Assembly: GCF_001005315.1 (NCBI RefSeq)
Contig: NZ_LBMG01000049.1
Span: 1-43,046 of the forward strand
Direction of reading: 5' to 3'
Source: Kordia jejudonensis
Lineage (GTDB): Bacteria; Bacteroidota; Bacteroidia; Flavobacteriales; Flavobacteriaceae
Length of the DNA stretch: 43,046 nucleotides
This document shows, one piece after another, positions 1 to 9,600 of the stretch. Both the position numbers and the translations under genes were made by a program. The first letter of the stretch is position 1. The number at the start of each line of letters is the position of its first letter. The notes under the pieces were generated by a model. The model saw only the letters and a list, made by a program, of their open reading frames with translations, was not told the DNA's origin and made no database searches.

Positions 1-87
1 CGATTTGGGTAAAACTAATATATAGTCGCCAAATTTTAAATGAACAGGTTATTAAAGTAAATAAATCGTCAAATCATAAATCAACAA

Positions 88-110
88 TCGTACATCGTAC
101 ATCGTACATC
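88..110. repeat. Short tandem repeat, 7-bp unit TCGTACA (about 3.3 copies)
   Basis: Three perfect TCGTACA units plus a partial unit run into the last codon of the purM-like gene on the minus strand; its stop codon lies at 109-111. The array borders the 3' end of that gene, and no function is evident. A slipped-strand microsatellite is the simplest reading. Confidence 0.7.
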
Positions 111-1290
111 AAGAATACTCAAACGTTCCGTACTCGCTGGAAATTGTCAATTTTTTACTATCAGAAGCTTCTACTTTCCCAACAATTTGTGCATCAACGT
201 TGTACGATTTTGAAATCGCAATGATATCTTCGGCAATTTCTGGAGAAACGTAAATTTCCATACGATGTCCACAGTTGAATACTTGATACATTTCTTTCCA
301 ATCCGTATTTGATTGCTCTTGAATGAGTTTGAACAATGGCGGAATTTCAAACATATTGTCTTTTATAATATGTAAGTTTTCCACGAAGTGTAGTATTTTG
401 GTTTGTGCGCCACCACTACAATGTACCATTCCGTGAATGTCTTCCGAAGTATATTTGTTTAAGATGTTTTTGATGATGGGCGCATAGGTTCGCGTTGGCG
501 ATAATACCAATTTTCCAGCATCAATTGGCGAATTTGCAACAGCATCTGTTAGTTTCGTATTTCCAGAATAAACTAATTCTTCAGGAACGGCATTGTCAAA
601 ACTTTCAGGATATGTTGAAGCAAGATATTTATGAAATACATCATGTCGTGCAGAGGTTAATCCGTTGCTTCCCATGCCGCCATTGTATGATTTCTCGTAG
701 CTAGCTTGTCCAAAAGAAGCCAATCCGACAATGACATCGCCTGCTTTTATGTTTGCATTGTCTATGACGTCTTTTCGTTTCATGCGTGCTGTTACCGTAG
801 AATCGACGATAATTGTTCTGACCAAATCGCCTACATCTGCAGTTTCGCCACCTGTGGAATGAATGGTTACGCCAAATTCTTTCAACTCTTGAATCAATTC
901 TTCACTTCCGTTGATGATTGCCGAAATGACTTCACCGGGAATGGCATTTTTGTTTCTTCCAATCGTACTAGATAACATGATGTTATCCGTTGCACCAACA
1001 CATAGTAAGTCGTCAATATTCATGATTAATGCATCTTGCGCAATTCCTTTCCAAACAGAAATATCGCCTGTTTCTTTCCAATACATGTATGCGAGTGACG
1101 ATTTTGTTCCTGCGCCATCGGCATGCATAATTAAACAATAGTCCTCATCATTTGTGAGATAATCGGGTACAATTTTACAGAAAGCTTGTGGAAATAAACC
1201 TTTATCAATGTTTTTGATAGCGTTATGAACATCTTCTTTTGATGCGGAAACGCCACGCATTGCATAACGCTTTGATACTTCTTGACTCAT
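109..1290 (-). CDS. purM: Phosphoribosylformylglycinamidine cyclo-ligase (AIR synthase, PurM family)
   Basis: The predicted enzyme closes the imidazole ring of FGAM to AIR using ATP in cytosolic purine biosynthesis. The 393-aa protein has the PurM-type N-terminal domain with a DGAGTKS motif near residue 58 (canonical DGVGTK), a middle NIDDLLCVGA stretch, and the GGETADVGD motif near residue 147, as in the AIR synthase/thiamine kinase fold. It is about 45 residues longer than the enterobacterial enzyme and belongs to the divergent Bacteroidota branch, often annotated only as AIR synthase-related. The start is the first Met (MSQEVSKRYAMRG), which precedes the conserved region closely. It is transcribed away from the GNAT gene's upstream neighbours and appears monocistronic. 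The family call is firm. The exact reaction is assigned from family knowledge. Confidence 0.85.
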   Translation of the reverse strand: MSQEVSKRYAMRGVSASKEDVHNAIKNIDKGLFPQAFCKIVPDYLTNDEDYCLIMHADGAGTKSSLAYMYWKETGDISVWKGIAQDALIMNIDDLLCVGATDNIMLSSTIGRNKNAIPGEVISAIINGSEELIQELKEFGVTIHSTGGETADVGDLVRTIIVDSTVTARMKRKDVIDNANIKAGDVIVGLASFGQASYEKSYNGGMGSNGLTSARHDVFHKYLASTYPESFDNAVPEELVYSGNTKLTDAVANSPIDAGKLVLSPTRTYAPIIKNILNKYTSEDIHGMVHCSGGAQTKILHFVENLHIIKDNMFEIPPLFKLIQEQSNTDWKEMYQVFNCGHRMEIYVSPEIAEDIIAISKSYNVDAQIVGKVEASDSKKLTISSEYGTFEYS

Positions 1291-1371
1291 AGTTGTGTTG
1301 TTGTGCTACAAAGATAATTTTCTTTTTGAGATTGCTATATTTGTTTGTTCGTTTATTTGTCGATTTGACTT

Positions 1372-1845
1372 TTAATTATGAAAGTTTCCGACTCCGATCT
1401 GCTTCTCAAAACACACACTTTCTTCCACACCTATATATTGATCATAATTCGGAATGCGTTGATAGTTGTTTTTTTCGTAGAAACGAATCGCTTCAGGCAA
1501 CATGGTCCCTGTTTCTAAGATACAACGTGTGTTTCCAAGTTCGGTTGCCCAAGTTTCCAATGCTTTTAAAATTGTAACACCAAGGTTTTTGCCTTGCAAT
1601 TCAGTTTGAATGTACATGCGTTTGATTTCTACAGTAGTGTTATTGTATATTTTCAACGCGCCACAGCCAATAGGTTTTTTATCTACATACAAAACGACCA
1701 CATATTGCAAATCTTCCAAACCATTGAATTGACTAAAGAAATCATCTTTTTCGCCATTTTGAATCGTCAAGAATGCATCCAATTCTTTGACCAAGCTGAT
1801 GAAGTCATTGTCTTTTGAGTTTGTTCTTTTGGTTTTAGTTTGCAT
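1372..1845 (-). CDS. GNAT family N-acetyltransferase
   Basis: A 157-aa single-domain GNAT protein that probably transfers acetyl from acetyl-CoA to an unidentified amine substrate in the cytosol. The centre carries beta4 (VEIKRMYIQTELQGKNLG), where the RMYI...GKNLG stretch is the acetyl-CoA pyrophosphate-binding motif A (Q/R-x-x-G-x-G/A, here Q-x-x-N-x-G, slightly diverged). It is followed by the alpha3 helix and the C-terminal EAIRFYEKNNYQRI motif B typical of the family. The start follows an A-rich leader. It lies 81 bp upstream (minus strand sense) of purM and could be co-transcribed with it, but I see no coupling. Substrate cannot be inferred. Confidence 0.85.
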   Translation of the reverse strand: MQTKTKRTNSKDNDFISLVKELDAFLTIQNGEKDDFFSQFNGLEDLQYVVVLYVDKKPIGCGALKIYNNTTVEIKRMYIQTELQGKNLGVTILKALETWATELGNTRCILETGTMLPEAIRFYEKNNYQRIPNYDQYIGVEESVCFEKQIGVGNFHN

Positions 1846-1860
1846 ATTTTAATGATTTAG

Positions 1861-1880
1861 ATTCCTGCCTGCGGAGGAAT
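1861..1880. repeat. REP-like hairpin element (copy 1)
   Basis: The sequence forms arms ATTCCT and AGGAAT around a GC-rich loop and is flanked by TAG on the left and GACA on the right. It shares the flanks TAG-ATTCC and GGAATGACA with the element at 2049-2069. Both lie in the short intergenic space between the GNAT gene and glnN, which otherwise shows nothing but A/C-rich simple sequence (1900-2040). Confidence 0.6.
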
Positions 1881-2048
1881 GACAGACGGATAAGAATACA
1901 GCGAAGTGACGCCTTGAAAATGTTAGATGTTAAAATATTCCTTATTACAAGACCAAATGACCAAAGACCAAAAGCGAAGCGACCCAAAAGATTACCGTCT
2001 TCATAGGAACAGGTATTTGTTGATCGTATGCTAGTTTGTTTGTAGTAG

Positions 2049-2069
2049 ATTCCGCATCAAGTGCGGAAT
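2049..2069. repeat. REP-like hairpin element (copy 2)
   Basis: A perfect 8-bp inverted repeat (ATTCCGCA / TGCGGAAT) around TCAAG, with the same TAG upstream and GACA downstream as the copy at 1861-1880. The loops and inner stems differ while the outer ATTCC/GGAAT-GACA frame is kept, as expected of a dispersed REP/BIME-like family rather than a transcription terminator. There is no T-tract. Confidence 0.6.
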
Positions 2070-2120
2070 GACATACATCTAACACGCTGACAGCAGAGCG
2101 ATACTAACCTACTAAATACC

Positions 2121-4298
2121 TTATCTCGTAAATAACAATTCTCTATATTTTACCAATGGCCAAATTTCATCATCTACCAATAATTCTAGCTTGTCGCAGT
2201 GGTAACGAATTTCATCAAAGTATGGTTTTACCTTGTTGCAATACGCTTCTGCTGCTTTTTGTCCTTCTATTTTGTTTGCTTTTTTGCGTTCATCCGTCAT
2301 TGCGTTTACTTTGGAATTGATGCCTGCAATGTGTTCCGAAATATTTTTTATCAATTCAATTTGCTCTGTTGCTAATTGTTTGAAATCTTTTCCGAAAATT
2401 TCTTTGAGTCCGCTCACGTTTTCAATTAGCGTGTTTTGATAGCGTATTACAGTTGGAATGACATGATTTCGAGCAATATCGCCCAATACTCTTCCTTCTA
2501 TTTGAATACGTAAGATGTATTCTTCCAATTCAATTTCATGCCTCGCTTCTACTTCCACCTTGCTCATTACGTTCATTTCTTCATACAGTGCAATGGTTTT
2601 TTTAGAGATTTGTGCTTTTAGTGCTTCAGGCGTCGTTTTGTTATTGCTCAATCCGCGTTTCGCAGCTTCTTTCTCCCAAGCTTCGCCGTAACCGTTTCCT
2701 TCAAAACGAATCTTTTTTGATGCTTTTATGTATTCGCGTAAGATGTTGAAAATTGCTTCGTCTTTCTTTAAGTCCTTTTGATCGACTAAGGCATCAACCT
2801 CAACTTTGAAGTCTTTTAATTGTTTCGCGATAATTGTGTTTAAAACTGTCATTGGTCCTGCACAATTTGACCAAGAACCAACAGCGCGCAATTCAAATTT
2901 GTTTCCTGTAAAAGCAAAAGGCGACGTTCGGTTTCTATCAGTATTGTCTAAAAGAATCTCAGGAATTTTACCGACAATGTTCAGTTTTAAGTCTGTTTTT
3001 TCTTGTGGCGATAGTTTCCCTTTGGTTACATTTTCCAATTCGTCCAAAACAGCTGAAAGTTGCGAGCCGATAAATACAGATATAATTGCTGGTGGCGCTT
3101 CATTAGCTCCCAAACGATGATCGTTACTTGCGCTTGCAATTGCTGCTCGAATGAGTTCTTCATTGTCATGAACTGCTTTGATGGTATTTACAAAGAAGGT
3201 TAGAAATTGTAAATTCTTCATAGGCGTTTTCCCAGGACTTAGTAGATTGACTCCTGTATTTGTTGCCAACGACCAATTGTTGTGTTTTCCTGAACCGTTG
3301 ATGCCTGCAAATGGTTTTTCGTGAAATAACACTTTGAATTGATGACGTTGTGCTACTTTTTCCATCACGTCCATTAATAAGGAATTGTGATCTACGGCTA
3401 AGTTTGCTTCTTCAAATATTGGTGCCAGCTCAAATTGATTCGGCGCCACTTCATTGTGACGTGTTTTTACAGGAATTCCCAACAACATACATTCGTTTTC
3501 CAAATCGCGCATGAAACTCATTACTCTGCTTGGAATGGAACCAAAATAGTGATCGTCCAATTGTTGTCCTTTGGCTGATGAATGTCCTAATAATGTTCTT
3601 CCTGTTAAGGTAATGTCTGGTCGTGCGGCGGCTAGTGCGGAATCTATTAAAAAGTATTCTTGTTCCCAACCTAAGGATGCATTTACTTTGGATACATTTT
3701 TATCAAAATATTTACACACTGCCGTTGCTGCCTGATCAACCGATTGCAACGCTCTTAATAGTGGTGCTTTGTTGTCTAGTGCTTCGCCTGTGTAGGCTAC
3801 AAAAATGGTTGGAATACAAAGTGTAGTTCCGTATACAAATGCTGGCGATGTTGGATCCCAAGCGGTGTAACCTCTAGCTTCAAATGTATTCCGAATCCCT
3901 CCATTTGGAAAGCTTGATGCGTCAGGTTCTTGTTGTACCAATTGCCCGCCATCAAATTTTTCCATGGCACGACCGTTTCCGATGGTTTCGAAAAAGGCAT
4001 CGTGTTTTTCGGCAGTTGCGCCTGTAAGTGGTTGAAACCAATGTGTATAGTGAGTGGCGCCTTTGCTGATTGCCCATTCTTTCATTCCTGTAGAAATATG
4101 GTCGGCTACTTTTCTATCGATTTTTGATCCAAACTCAATGGCATTCATGACACTTTTGTACGCTTCTTTGGTAAGATGCTGTAACATGGCATGTTCATTA
4201 AATACATTTTCTCCAAATGTTTCTGAACGGCGACCATTTTCTTGAATTTCAACAGGTTTTCTGTTCAATGTTTCTTTGAGTGCATGAAATCTAAGCAT
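2121..4298 (-). CDS. glnN: Glutamine synthetase type III (GSIII)
   Basis: Makes glutamine from glutamate, ammonia and ATP in the cytosol. At 725 aa it has the usual GSIII length, far above GSI (about 470) or GSII (about 340). Visible signatures are the N-terminal GSIII-specific region, ETRHNEVAPNQFELAPIFEEAN-type metal/glutamate site (around residues 280-300), GINGSGKHNNWSL near residue 333 (ATP/glutamate binding) and NRTSPFAFTGNKFELRAVGS near residue 455. The long helical C-terminal extension is also characteristic. It is divergent from the GSII gene at 4499, with 200 bp between them, so nitrogen control may be shared. A TATATTTG -7-like element lies at 4328-4321 on its strand. Family call very confident. 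Confidence 0.95.
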   Translation of the reverse strand: MLRFHALKETLNRKPVEIQENGRRSETFGENVFNEHAMLQHLTKEAYKSVMNAIEFGSKIDRKVADHISTGMKEWAISKGATHYTHWFQPLTGATAEKHDAFFETIGNGRAMEKFDGGQLVQQEPDASSFPNGGIRNTFEARGYTAWDPTSPAFVYGTTLCIPTIFVAYTGEALDNKAPLLRALQSVDQAATAVCKYFDKNVSKVNASLGWEQEYFLIDSALAAARPDITLTGRTLLGHSSAKGQQLDDHYFGSIPSRVMSFMRDLENECMLLGIPVKTRHNEVAPNQFELAPIFEEANLAVDHNSLLMDVMEKVAQRHQFKVLFHEKPFAGINGSGKHNNWSLATNTGVNLLSPGKTPMKNLQFLTFFVNTIKAVHDNEELIRAAIASASNDHRLGANEAPPAIISVFIGSQLSAVLDELENVTKGKLSPQEKTDLKLNIVGKIPEILLDNTDRNRTSPFAFTGNKFELRAVGSWSNCAGPMTVLNTIIAKQLKDFKVEVDALVDQKDLKKDEAIFNILREYIKASKKIRFEGNGYGEAWEKEAAKRGLSNNKTTPEALKAQISKKTIALYEEMNVMSKVEVEARHEIELEEYILRIQIEGRVLGDIARNHVIPTVIRYQNTLIENVSGLKEIFGKDFKQLATEQIELIKNISEHIAGINSKVNAMTDERKKANKIEGQKAAEAYCNKVKPYFDEIRYHCDKLELLVDDEIWPLVKYRELLFTR

Positions 4299-4498
4299 AA
4301 TCGTTTTTTATTATTTTTTACAAATATATCAATTTAGACACTCATTTTTCACTTTTCAACAATATTACCCCTAAAAAAATAGGGGTTGTTAATAAATATT
4401 GAATAATTTACATAAACTTAACCTACTTTTTAGAGAGGTTGTTTTTAAAATTGAATTATATTTGCCATCGAATATTATTAATATGAATAACCAATATT
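4299..4498. promoter_or_regulatory. Divergent control region between GSIII and GSII genes
   Basis: This region holds Bacteroidota -7-type TAnnTTTG boxes facing both ways: TATATTTG at 4457-4464 for the GSII gene and TATATTTG on the minus strand at 4328-4321 for glnN. No good -33 TTG lies at 17-20 bp from either box, which suggests activator dependence. Midway is a perfect 7-bp inverted repeat, ACCCCTA / TAGGGGT (4367-4373 and 4380-4386, six-A/T spacer). It is the only G/C-rich tract in the region and is a plausible operator for a nitrogen regulator or a leader hairpin. Confidence 0.55.
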
Positions 4499-5515
4499 AT
4501 GAGCAAATCTAAATTAGAGTATATCTGGTTGGATGGATATTTTCCAACGCAAAACATGAGAAGTAAAACTAAAGTTGAAGATGACTTTAGTGGAAAATTA
4601 GAAGACTGTCCTATTTGGTCTTTTGATGGTTCGTCTACACGACAAGCAGAAGGTGGATCTTCTGACTGCTTATTAAAGCCTGTTGCTATTTATCCTGATC
4701 CTGCACGAAGAGATGGTTATTTAGTTATGACAGAAGTTTTAAATGCTGATGGAACGCCACACGTTTCTAATGGTAGAGCGACAATTGAAGATGAGGATAA
4801 TGATTTCTGGTTTGGATTTGAGCAAGAATATTTCATCATGGATAGTAAAACACAGTTACCTTTAGGTTTCCCAATTGGTGGATATCCTGCTCCTCAAGGA
4901 ATGTATTACTGTTCTGTTGGTGGAAAAAATACTCACGGTAGAGATTTGGTAGAAGAGCATGCTGATTTATGTATTGATGCTGGATTAAATTTTGAAGGAA
5001 TTAACCAAGAGGTTGCTTCTGGACAGTGGGAATTTCAATTGTTTGCAAAAGGTGCAAAGAAAGCTGGAGATGAAATTTGGGTAGCGCGTTATTTATTAGA
5101 CCGTTTAACAGAAAAGTATGGATATTATATTGAATACCATCCAAAACCACTAGGTAAAGATATGGATTGGAATGGTTCTGGTATGCACGCAAACTTCTCT
5201 AACACGACATTAAGAACTTGTGGAAGTCAAGAGGTATACGAGAAAATCTGTGAAGCTTTCAGACCCGTTGTAAAAGAACACATTGCTGTGTACGGAGAAT
5301 TCAACGATCAGCGTTTGACAGGAGATCACGAAACGGCTTCTATTAACGACTTTAGTTATGGAATTTCTGACCGTGGTGCTTCTATTCGAATTCCAATTAT
5401 TACTGTGGAAAAAGGCTGGAAAGGTTGGTTAGAAGATAGACGACCAGCTTCTAATGGTGATCCGTATAAGATTGCTGGAAGAATTATTAAAACTGTAAAA
5501 TCTGCTGGATTTTAA
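4499..5515 (+). CDS. glnA: Glutamine synthetase, eukaryote-like type II (GSII)
   Basis: A second glutamine synthetase of 338 aa, the length of the compact decameric GSII found in eukaryotes and some bacteria. The N-terminal beta-grasp begins LEYIWLDGYFPT, followed by the FEQEY metal site (near residue 106), the ATP/glutamate motif NGSGMHANFS at 225-234, and the GDHETASINDFSYGISDRGASIRIP region near 278-302, all intact. The NGSGMH motif separates it from GSI. It has no adenylylation-type GSI C-terminus. The ATG at 4499 is the start because an upstream ATG at 4483 is out of frame. It is followed by a strong terminator, so it is monocistronic. Two different GS types side by side imply differential nitrogen control; that last point is inference. 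Confidence 0.95.
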   Translation: MSKSKLEYIWLDGYFPTQNMRSKTKVEDDFSGKLEDCPIWSFDGSSTRQAEGGSSDCLLKPVAIYPDPARRDGYLVMTEVLNADGTPHVSNGRATIEDEDNDFWFGFEQEYFIMDSKTQLPLGFPIGGYPAPQGMYYCSVGGKNTHGRDLVEEHADLCIDAGLNFEGINQEVASGQWEFQLFAKGAKKAGDEIWVARYLLDRLTEKYGYYIEYHPKPLGKDMDWNGSGMHANFSNTTLRTCGSQEVYEKICEAFRPVVKEHIAVYGEFNDQRLTGDHETASINDFSYGISDRGASIRIPIITVEKGWKGWLEDRRPASNGDPYKIAGRIIKTVKSAGF

Positions 5516-5540
5516 TTCATCTAGATTTTAATTATATATC

Positions 5541-5578
5541 AAAAAGAGCTTACGATTTTCATTGTAAGCTCTTTTTTT
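5541..5578 (+). terminator. Intrinsic terminator of the GSII gene
   Basis: A 13-bp perfect stem, AAAAAGAGCTTAC (5541-5553) with its complement (5564-5576), lies around a 10-nt loop and is followed by a T-run. It lies 25 bp after the stop codon. Confidence 0.9.
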
Positions 5579-6075
5579 ATGCCTTTATTTTTTATTATCG
5601 AATTTCATCTGGATTGTATTTTTAGACTTTCCACTTCAATACAATGATTTCTTCTCAAATGATTTTCAAATTACAGCATTTCACCATCTAAGTTTCGTAT
5701 TAAATTAGTAGTTCTAAATACATAAGAACCGTAAAACCTAGTCAACTATAACTACCAATTTTGGTTCTTTAGTATATAATAAACTTCTTCAGTTAAATTG
5801 TTTTAAAGTTATTCATTTTTATACTTCCCAAACTCAAGATCACATTTGTTTCTTTACTAAAACTAGCAACATTTGATTGAAGCATTTTTTTGCTTTTAGA
5901 CTCCTAATTTCGAAATCTTCTTCAAAAATACATTTACTGCAAAGACAGAATTGCAGTTGAAATTTCATTCAAAAAATCGGCGATTTTAAACATTTTTGCA
6001 TCCGTTATAAAAGTATAACCACGGGAAAAAGACGTTCATATTTTCGTAAAAACAGTCATTTTTAGGCTAAAAATC
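5579..6075. other. Non-coding stretch upstream of the LytTR/RHS locus
   Basis: There is no convincing reading frame on either strand. The sequence is very A/T-rich with two small dyads: AAAATCG-G-CGATTTT at 5973-5987 and GTTATA-AAAG-TATAAC at 6004-6019. The second has the 6-4-6 geometry of a dimer operator. Nothing else stands out before the LytTR-type repeats that begin at 6076. Confidence 0.5.
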
Positions 6076-6148
6076 AACGTTTACAAAAAAAAGTCGACGC
6101 TTACAAAAAATAGTTGGCACACCAACGGAAACTATTTTTCTTTGTTTG
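6076..6148 (+). promoter_or_regulatory. LytTR-type direct-repeat site plus promoter for the regulator/RHS block
   Basis: The direct repeats AACGTTTAC (6076-6084) and GACGCTTAC (6096-6104) have a 20-bp period. The first fits the published LytTR consensus [TA][AC][CA]GTTN[AG][TC] exactly and the second at 7 of 9 positions. Ten bases on is a -33-like TTG (6114-6116), then a -7-like TTTCTTTG (6137-6144). A small GTTGG/CCAAC dyad follows the repeats. The same layout recurs at 24668. The probable binder is the LytTR protein encoded 100 bp downstream (autoregulation); that is inference. Confidence 0.6.
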
Positions 6149-6207
6149 TAAAGCTACCACTAAATACCTCTAAAAATTTTTATAAACTATAAAATTGTAA
6201 CGCATTT

Positions 6208-6606
6208 ATGATAGAAACAAAAACATCTTCAAGTCATGCACTTGTACATGACAACAACACCATTAGAATAGGAAGCAAGCATATGGGTAGCACTATTTTA
6301 GTTAGCGACATTACGTATATCCAAGCGAGTGAAAACTACACTTTTTTTTACCTCAAAAATGGCAAACGTCTTTTGAGTAGTAAATGTCTAAAGTATTATG
6401 AAAATCTTCTGAAAAGCAAGGATTTTGTTCGAATTCATCGCTCTTTTTTAGTACACCTAATCTATATAAAAGAGTACGAGAAAAAATACCGTTTGATTCA
6501 CCTAACCAATAATAAGGTATTGTCTGTTAGTTACAGAAAAAAATCAAGTGTTTCCAAAATTATCGGAAACAAAGAACTCCAAAGTACTACACAAGCAGTT
6601 GCGTAA
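6208..6606 (+). CDS. Stand-alone LytTR-type DNA-binding regulator
   Basis: A 132-aa cytosolic transcription regulator consisting of little more than a LytTR domain (about residues 20-120), recognised by ITYIQASENYTFFYL, the central RIHRSFLVHLIYIKEY core and the terminal VSYRKK stretch. There is no receiver domain, transmembrane segment or other sensory module, so its activity is probably set by abundance or a partner. It stands 48 bp upstream of the RHS gene pair, in the same direction. Consensus-like LytTR repeats lie 104-132 bp upstream of its start, and matching repeats precede the beta-helix gene at 24770. It is therefore the best local candidate for controlling the RHS and secretion locus. 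DNA-binding family is certain; the targets are inferred. Confidence 0.85.
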   Translation: MIETKTSSSHALVHDNNTIRIGSKHMGSTILVSDITYIQASENYTFFYLKNGKRLLSSKCLKYYENLLKSKDFVRIHRSFLVHLIYIKEYEKKYRLIHLTNNKVLSVSYRKKSSVSKIIGNKELQSTTQAVA

Positions 6607-6654
6607 TACGCACATTTTAAAATTTAAAGAAAAATCACTAAAACAATTACATTT

Positions 6655-9600
6655 ATGAAAAAGCAATTTGTATGGATGTATCTTCTATTTGCGACTTGTC
6701 TTATCTATGGACAAGATTCTCCAGAGTATGATACACCTTCGGTTATTCCTCAATCCCCTGAGGTTGCCTCATTATTACGCTACAGCGAAGTTCCTGTATC
6801 GTATTACAGTGGAATTCCCAATGTGGGCGTTCCTATTTATAACCTACAAGGAAGAGAGTTATCGGCACCTATTAACTTATCGTATCATGCAGGAGGAATT
6901 CGCGTGTCTGAGGAAGCTGGTTGGGTTGGACTTGGCTGGAATTTATCGGCTGGTGGGCAAATTACGCGAACGGTTCGCGGACGAAGAGATGATCAAAAGC
7001 CTTGGGGTTTTATTCATACGCCCTACACGGTTGATATTGTAAAGCGCACTTGTAACCCACATCCAAATGATCCACCACTTCCGTATAACAATTCATGTTC
7101 TTTTTATACCAATGATGATAATGGAGCTGCCTTTGATTTAGAACCAGATGATTTTAACTACAGCATGTTAGGACAATCAGGAAGGTTTATGTTTAGTCAA
7201 GATAGAGATACTATAAGTACTGGAGAAATCATTCAGTTTCCAAATAAAAATGTGATTATAGAACCAATCTTTCAGGTATATGATCCAAATGACCCAAACA
7301 ATCCTAACAATCAAGACTCAGGAAATATCGTTGCTTGGAAGATTACAGATACCAATGGAAATGTATTCCGTTTTGAAGAAGGAAATATATTTTATCAATC
7401 ACAAGCTTTTCAGCAGACTAATGGAGCTTTTGAAATTCCAAATAGCGGAAACAATTCTGAGAGTTATACAGAAACATGGGATTTAGTCTCAGTAACAAGT
7501 CCAAATGGAGATGTCATTACTTTTGAATATGACCGTCCTATACTTCCAAATCATATTGTTAGTGATCCTTATAATGATATTAGTACAGCTAGCGGATCAG
7601 AATCGTTTATTTTAAAGACAGGTACAGGTACTCCAGCTAACGACCATATTAAAACCTATTCAGTAGTCTACAGAAGTTACACACTACTTTCAAAAATCAT
7701 CAGTAGTAAAGGCAGTGTAGAATTTATCCGTGCTGCGCTAGATCGTGAGGATACACAATCTTCAAAACAACGATTGGAGTATATAAAAATATTAAATACA
7801 GATGGTAATGAAATTCAGCGTGTAAGCTTAGAGCATTCTTATTTTATAAGTACACCGAGTGATGAGCCAGAATTTATCTCAGGAGCAACTCTTAATGGAT
7901 CTATTGAGGCAAATGTGAGTAGTTTTATCAATAAACGTTTAAAGCTAGATAAGGTTGTTTTTAAAGGAATGCATGGAGGCTACAATGCAGCAGATGATTA
8001 CAGCTATCGTTTTGACTACAACACAGCGGTAATGCTTCCACACAAGCGTTCACAAGCCCAAGACCATTGGGGCTATTACAATGGTGCAGATGATAATAAT
8101 AGTTTGATTCCATATGTAGACTTTATTTCTAACCGAGACGCAAATCCTGCCTATAGTTCAGCATGTATTTTGAATAAGATAACTTATCCCGAAGGCGGTG
8201 TAACAAAACTTTATTATGAAAACAATCGTGGTGATATCAATAATATGGCTGCTACTCCATACGAAGAGGTCGTAGCAAAAGTGGAAGCCAAACCAAGTTA
8301 TCCATATACCGTTGTAGCAAACGGATCAGGAAACACCTATACTTTTACCAACACTTTTAGCATTTCAAATACTGCAAAATCAAGTACTACAGACATCAAT
8401 AAAACACAAGTAAGTTATGCTGGTTTTTCAAATCGATGTGACAATGAGGATTCTTTTTATGGAACACCAGGTGATCAGGTATGTGATTTTATGACCTTTA
8501 AAATAACGAATACCACTGATGGAAGTGTAGCACATTCAGGCTCTATTTGGGACAATGGTTTTGTAGATTTATTAAAAGGACAAACCTATGAAGTTGAAAT
8601 CAAAATAATTGACAGTTATGATCAATATAATATGGCACAACATTACAGTAGTGTTAATCTCAAATGGCTTGATGAAGATCAAAATCCACCTGATGATTAC
8701 TACTTTGATTACTTTGGAGGACTTCGTGTACAAGGGATAAAAACCTATGATAAAAACAAGTTAACGGCTTATAGAAGTTTTGAATATACCTATGGATATG
8801 TGTTAAGTCAACCAGAGTATTTTTCAATATCAATAGGTGGTGTTCAGAAAATTGTTTCTCAAAGCTGGGTGCCACTTCTAACAACGCAATCAGGCTATGT
8901 GGGGTATGGACAAGTAAAAGAGCGCATTCATCCAGTAGCCATTGAAACAGGATATAGTAACCTTGGAAGTTCCACTCCAGAATCTCGTGAGATTTTTAGA
9001 AAATATTCCTTTTTCAGTGATGAAGATGGGGAGTTCTTTGACATTGCTTTTCCTGGTGCTCCTTTTACCTCTGAATATTGGGCAGGAAATCTATTATTAG
9101 AAAAAGTAGAAGATAAAAGTACGACGCATCATCAATATGTAGTTGTAGACATTAACAATAATAATTATTCTGTAGAAAAAGTTCAAGGAATTTCACATAA
9201 TAGAGACATGCGTATAGCCTATCACAACAGCTTAGCTGAATATGTTACTAGTAATGATAACTTAGAAGCAATGCAGGACTGTGCTACATCAAACATATGC
9301 TCATTAGATAGTCATCTTTATACACTCTGGTCAGGACAATGGCTCCCTAATAAACAAATTGTGATTTCTAAAGAAGGCACACGTGAGCTCACACAGGTAA
9401 CAGAGAGTTTTTATGAAAGTATTCCACAGCATCACAATCCAACAAAAACAGTGATGATTGACAGTAAGGGTGATGAATATGAAACTACCTACAGTTATGC
9501 CTATGAAGAAAACCACACAGGACTCTTAACAGAGAATCGACTCGGTATTCCATTAGTTACCAAACAATACAAAGGCACTGAGCTGATGCAAACCACTAAA

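Noticed and set aside
706-975. Open frame of 89 codons on the plus strand opposite purM
   Set aside because: It is antisense to a firmly identified gene, with low-complexity translation and no start context.
2806-3120. 104-codon plus-strand frame inside glnN
   Set aside because: Shadow of the GSIII coding frame; composition follows the opposite strand.
6668-7042. 124-codon plus-strand frame at the start of the first RHS gene
   Set aside because: Out-of-frame overlap with the well supported RHS N-terminus.
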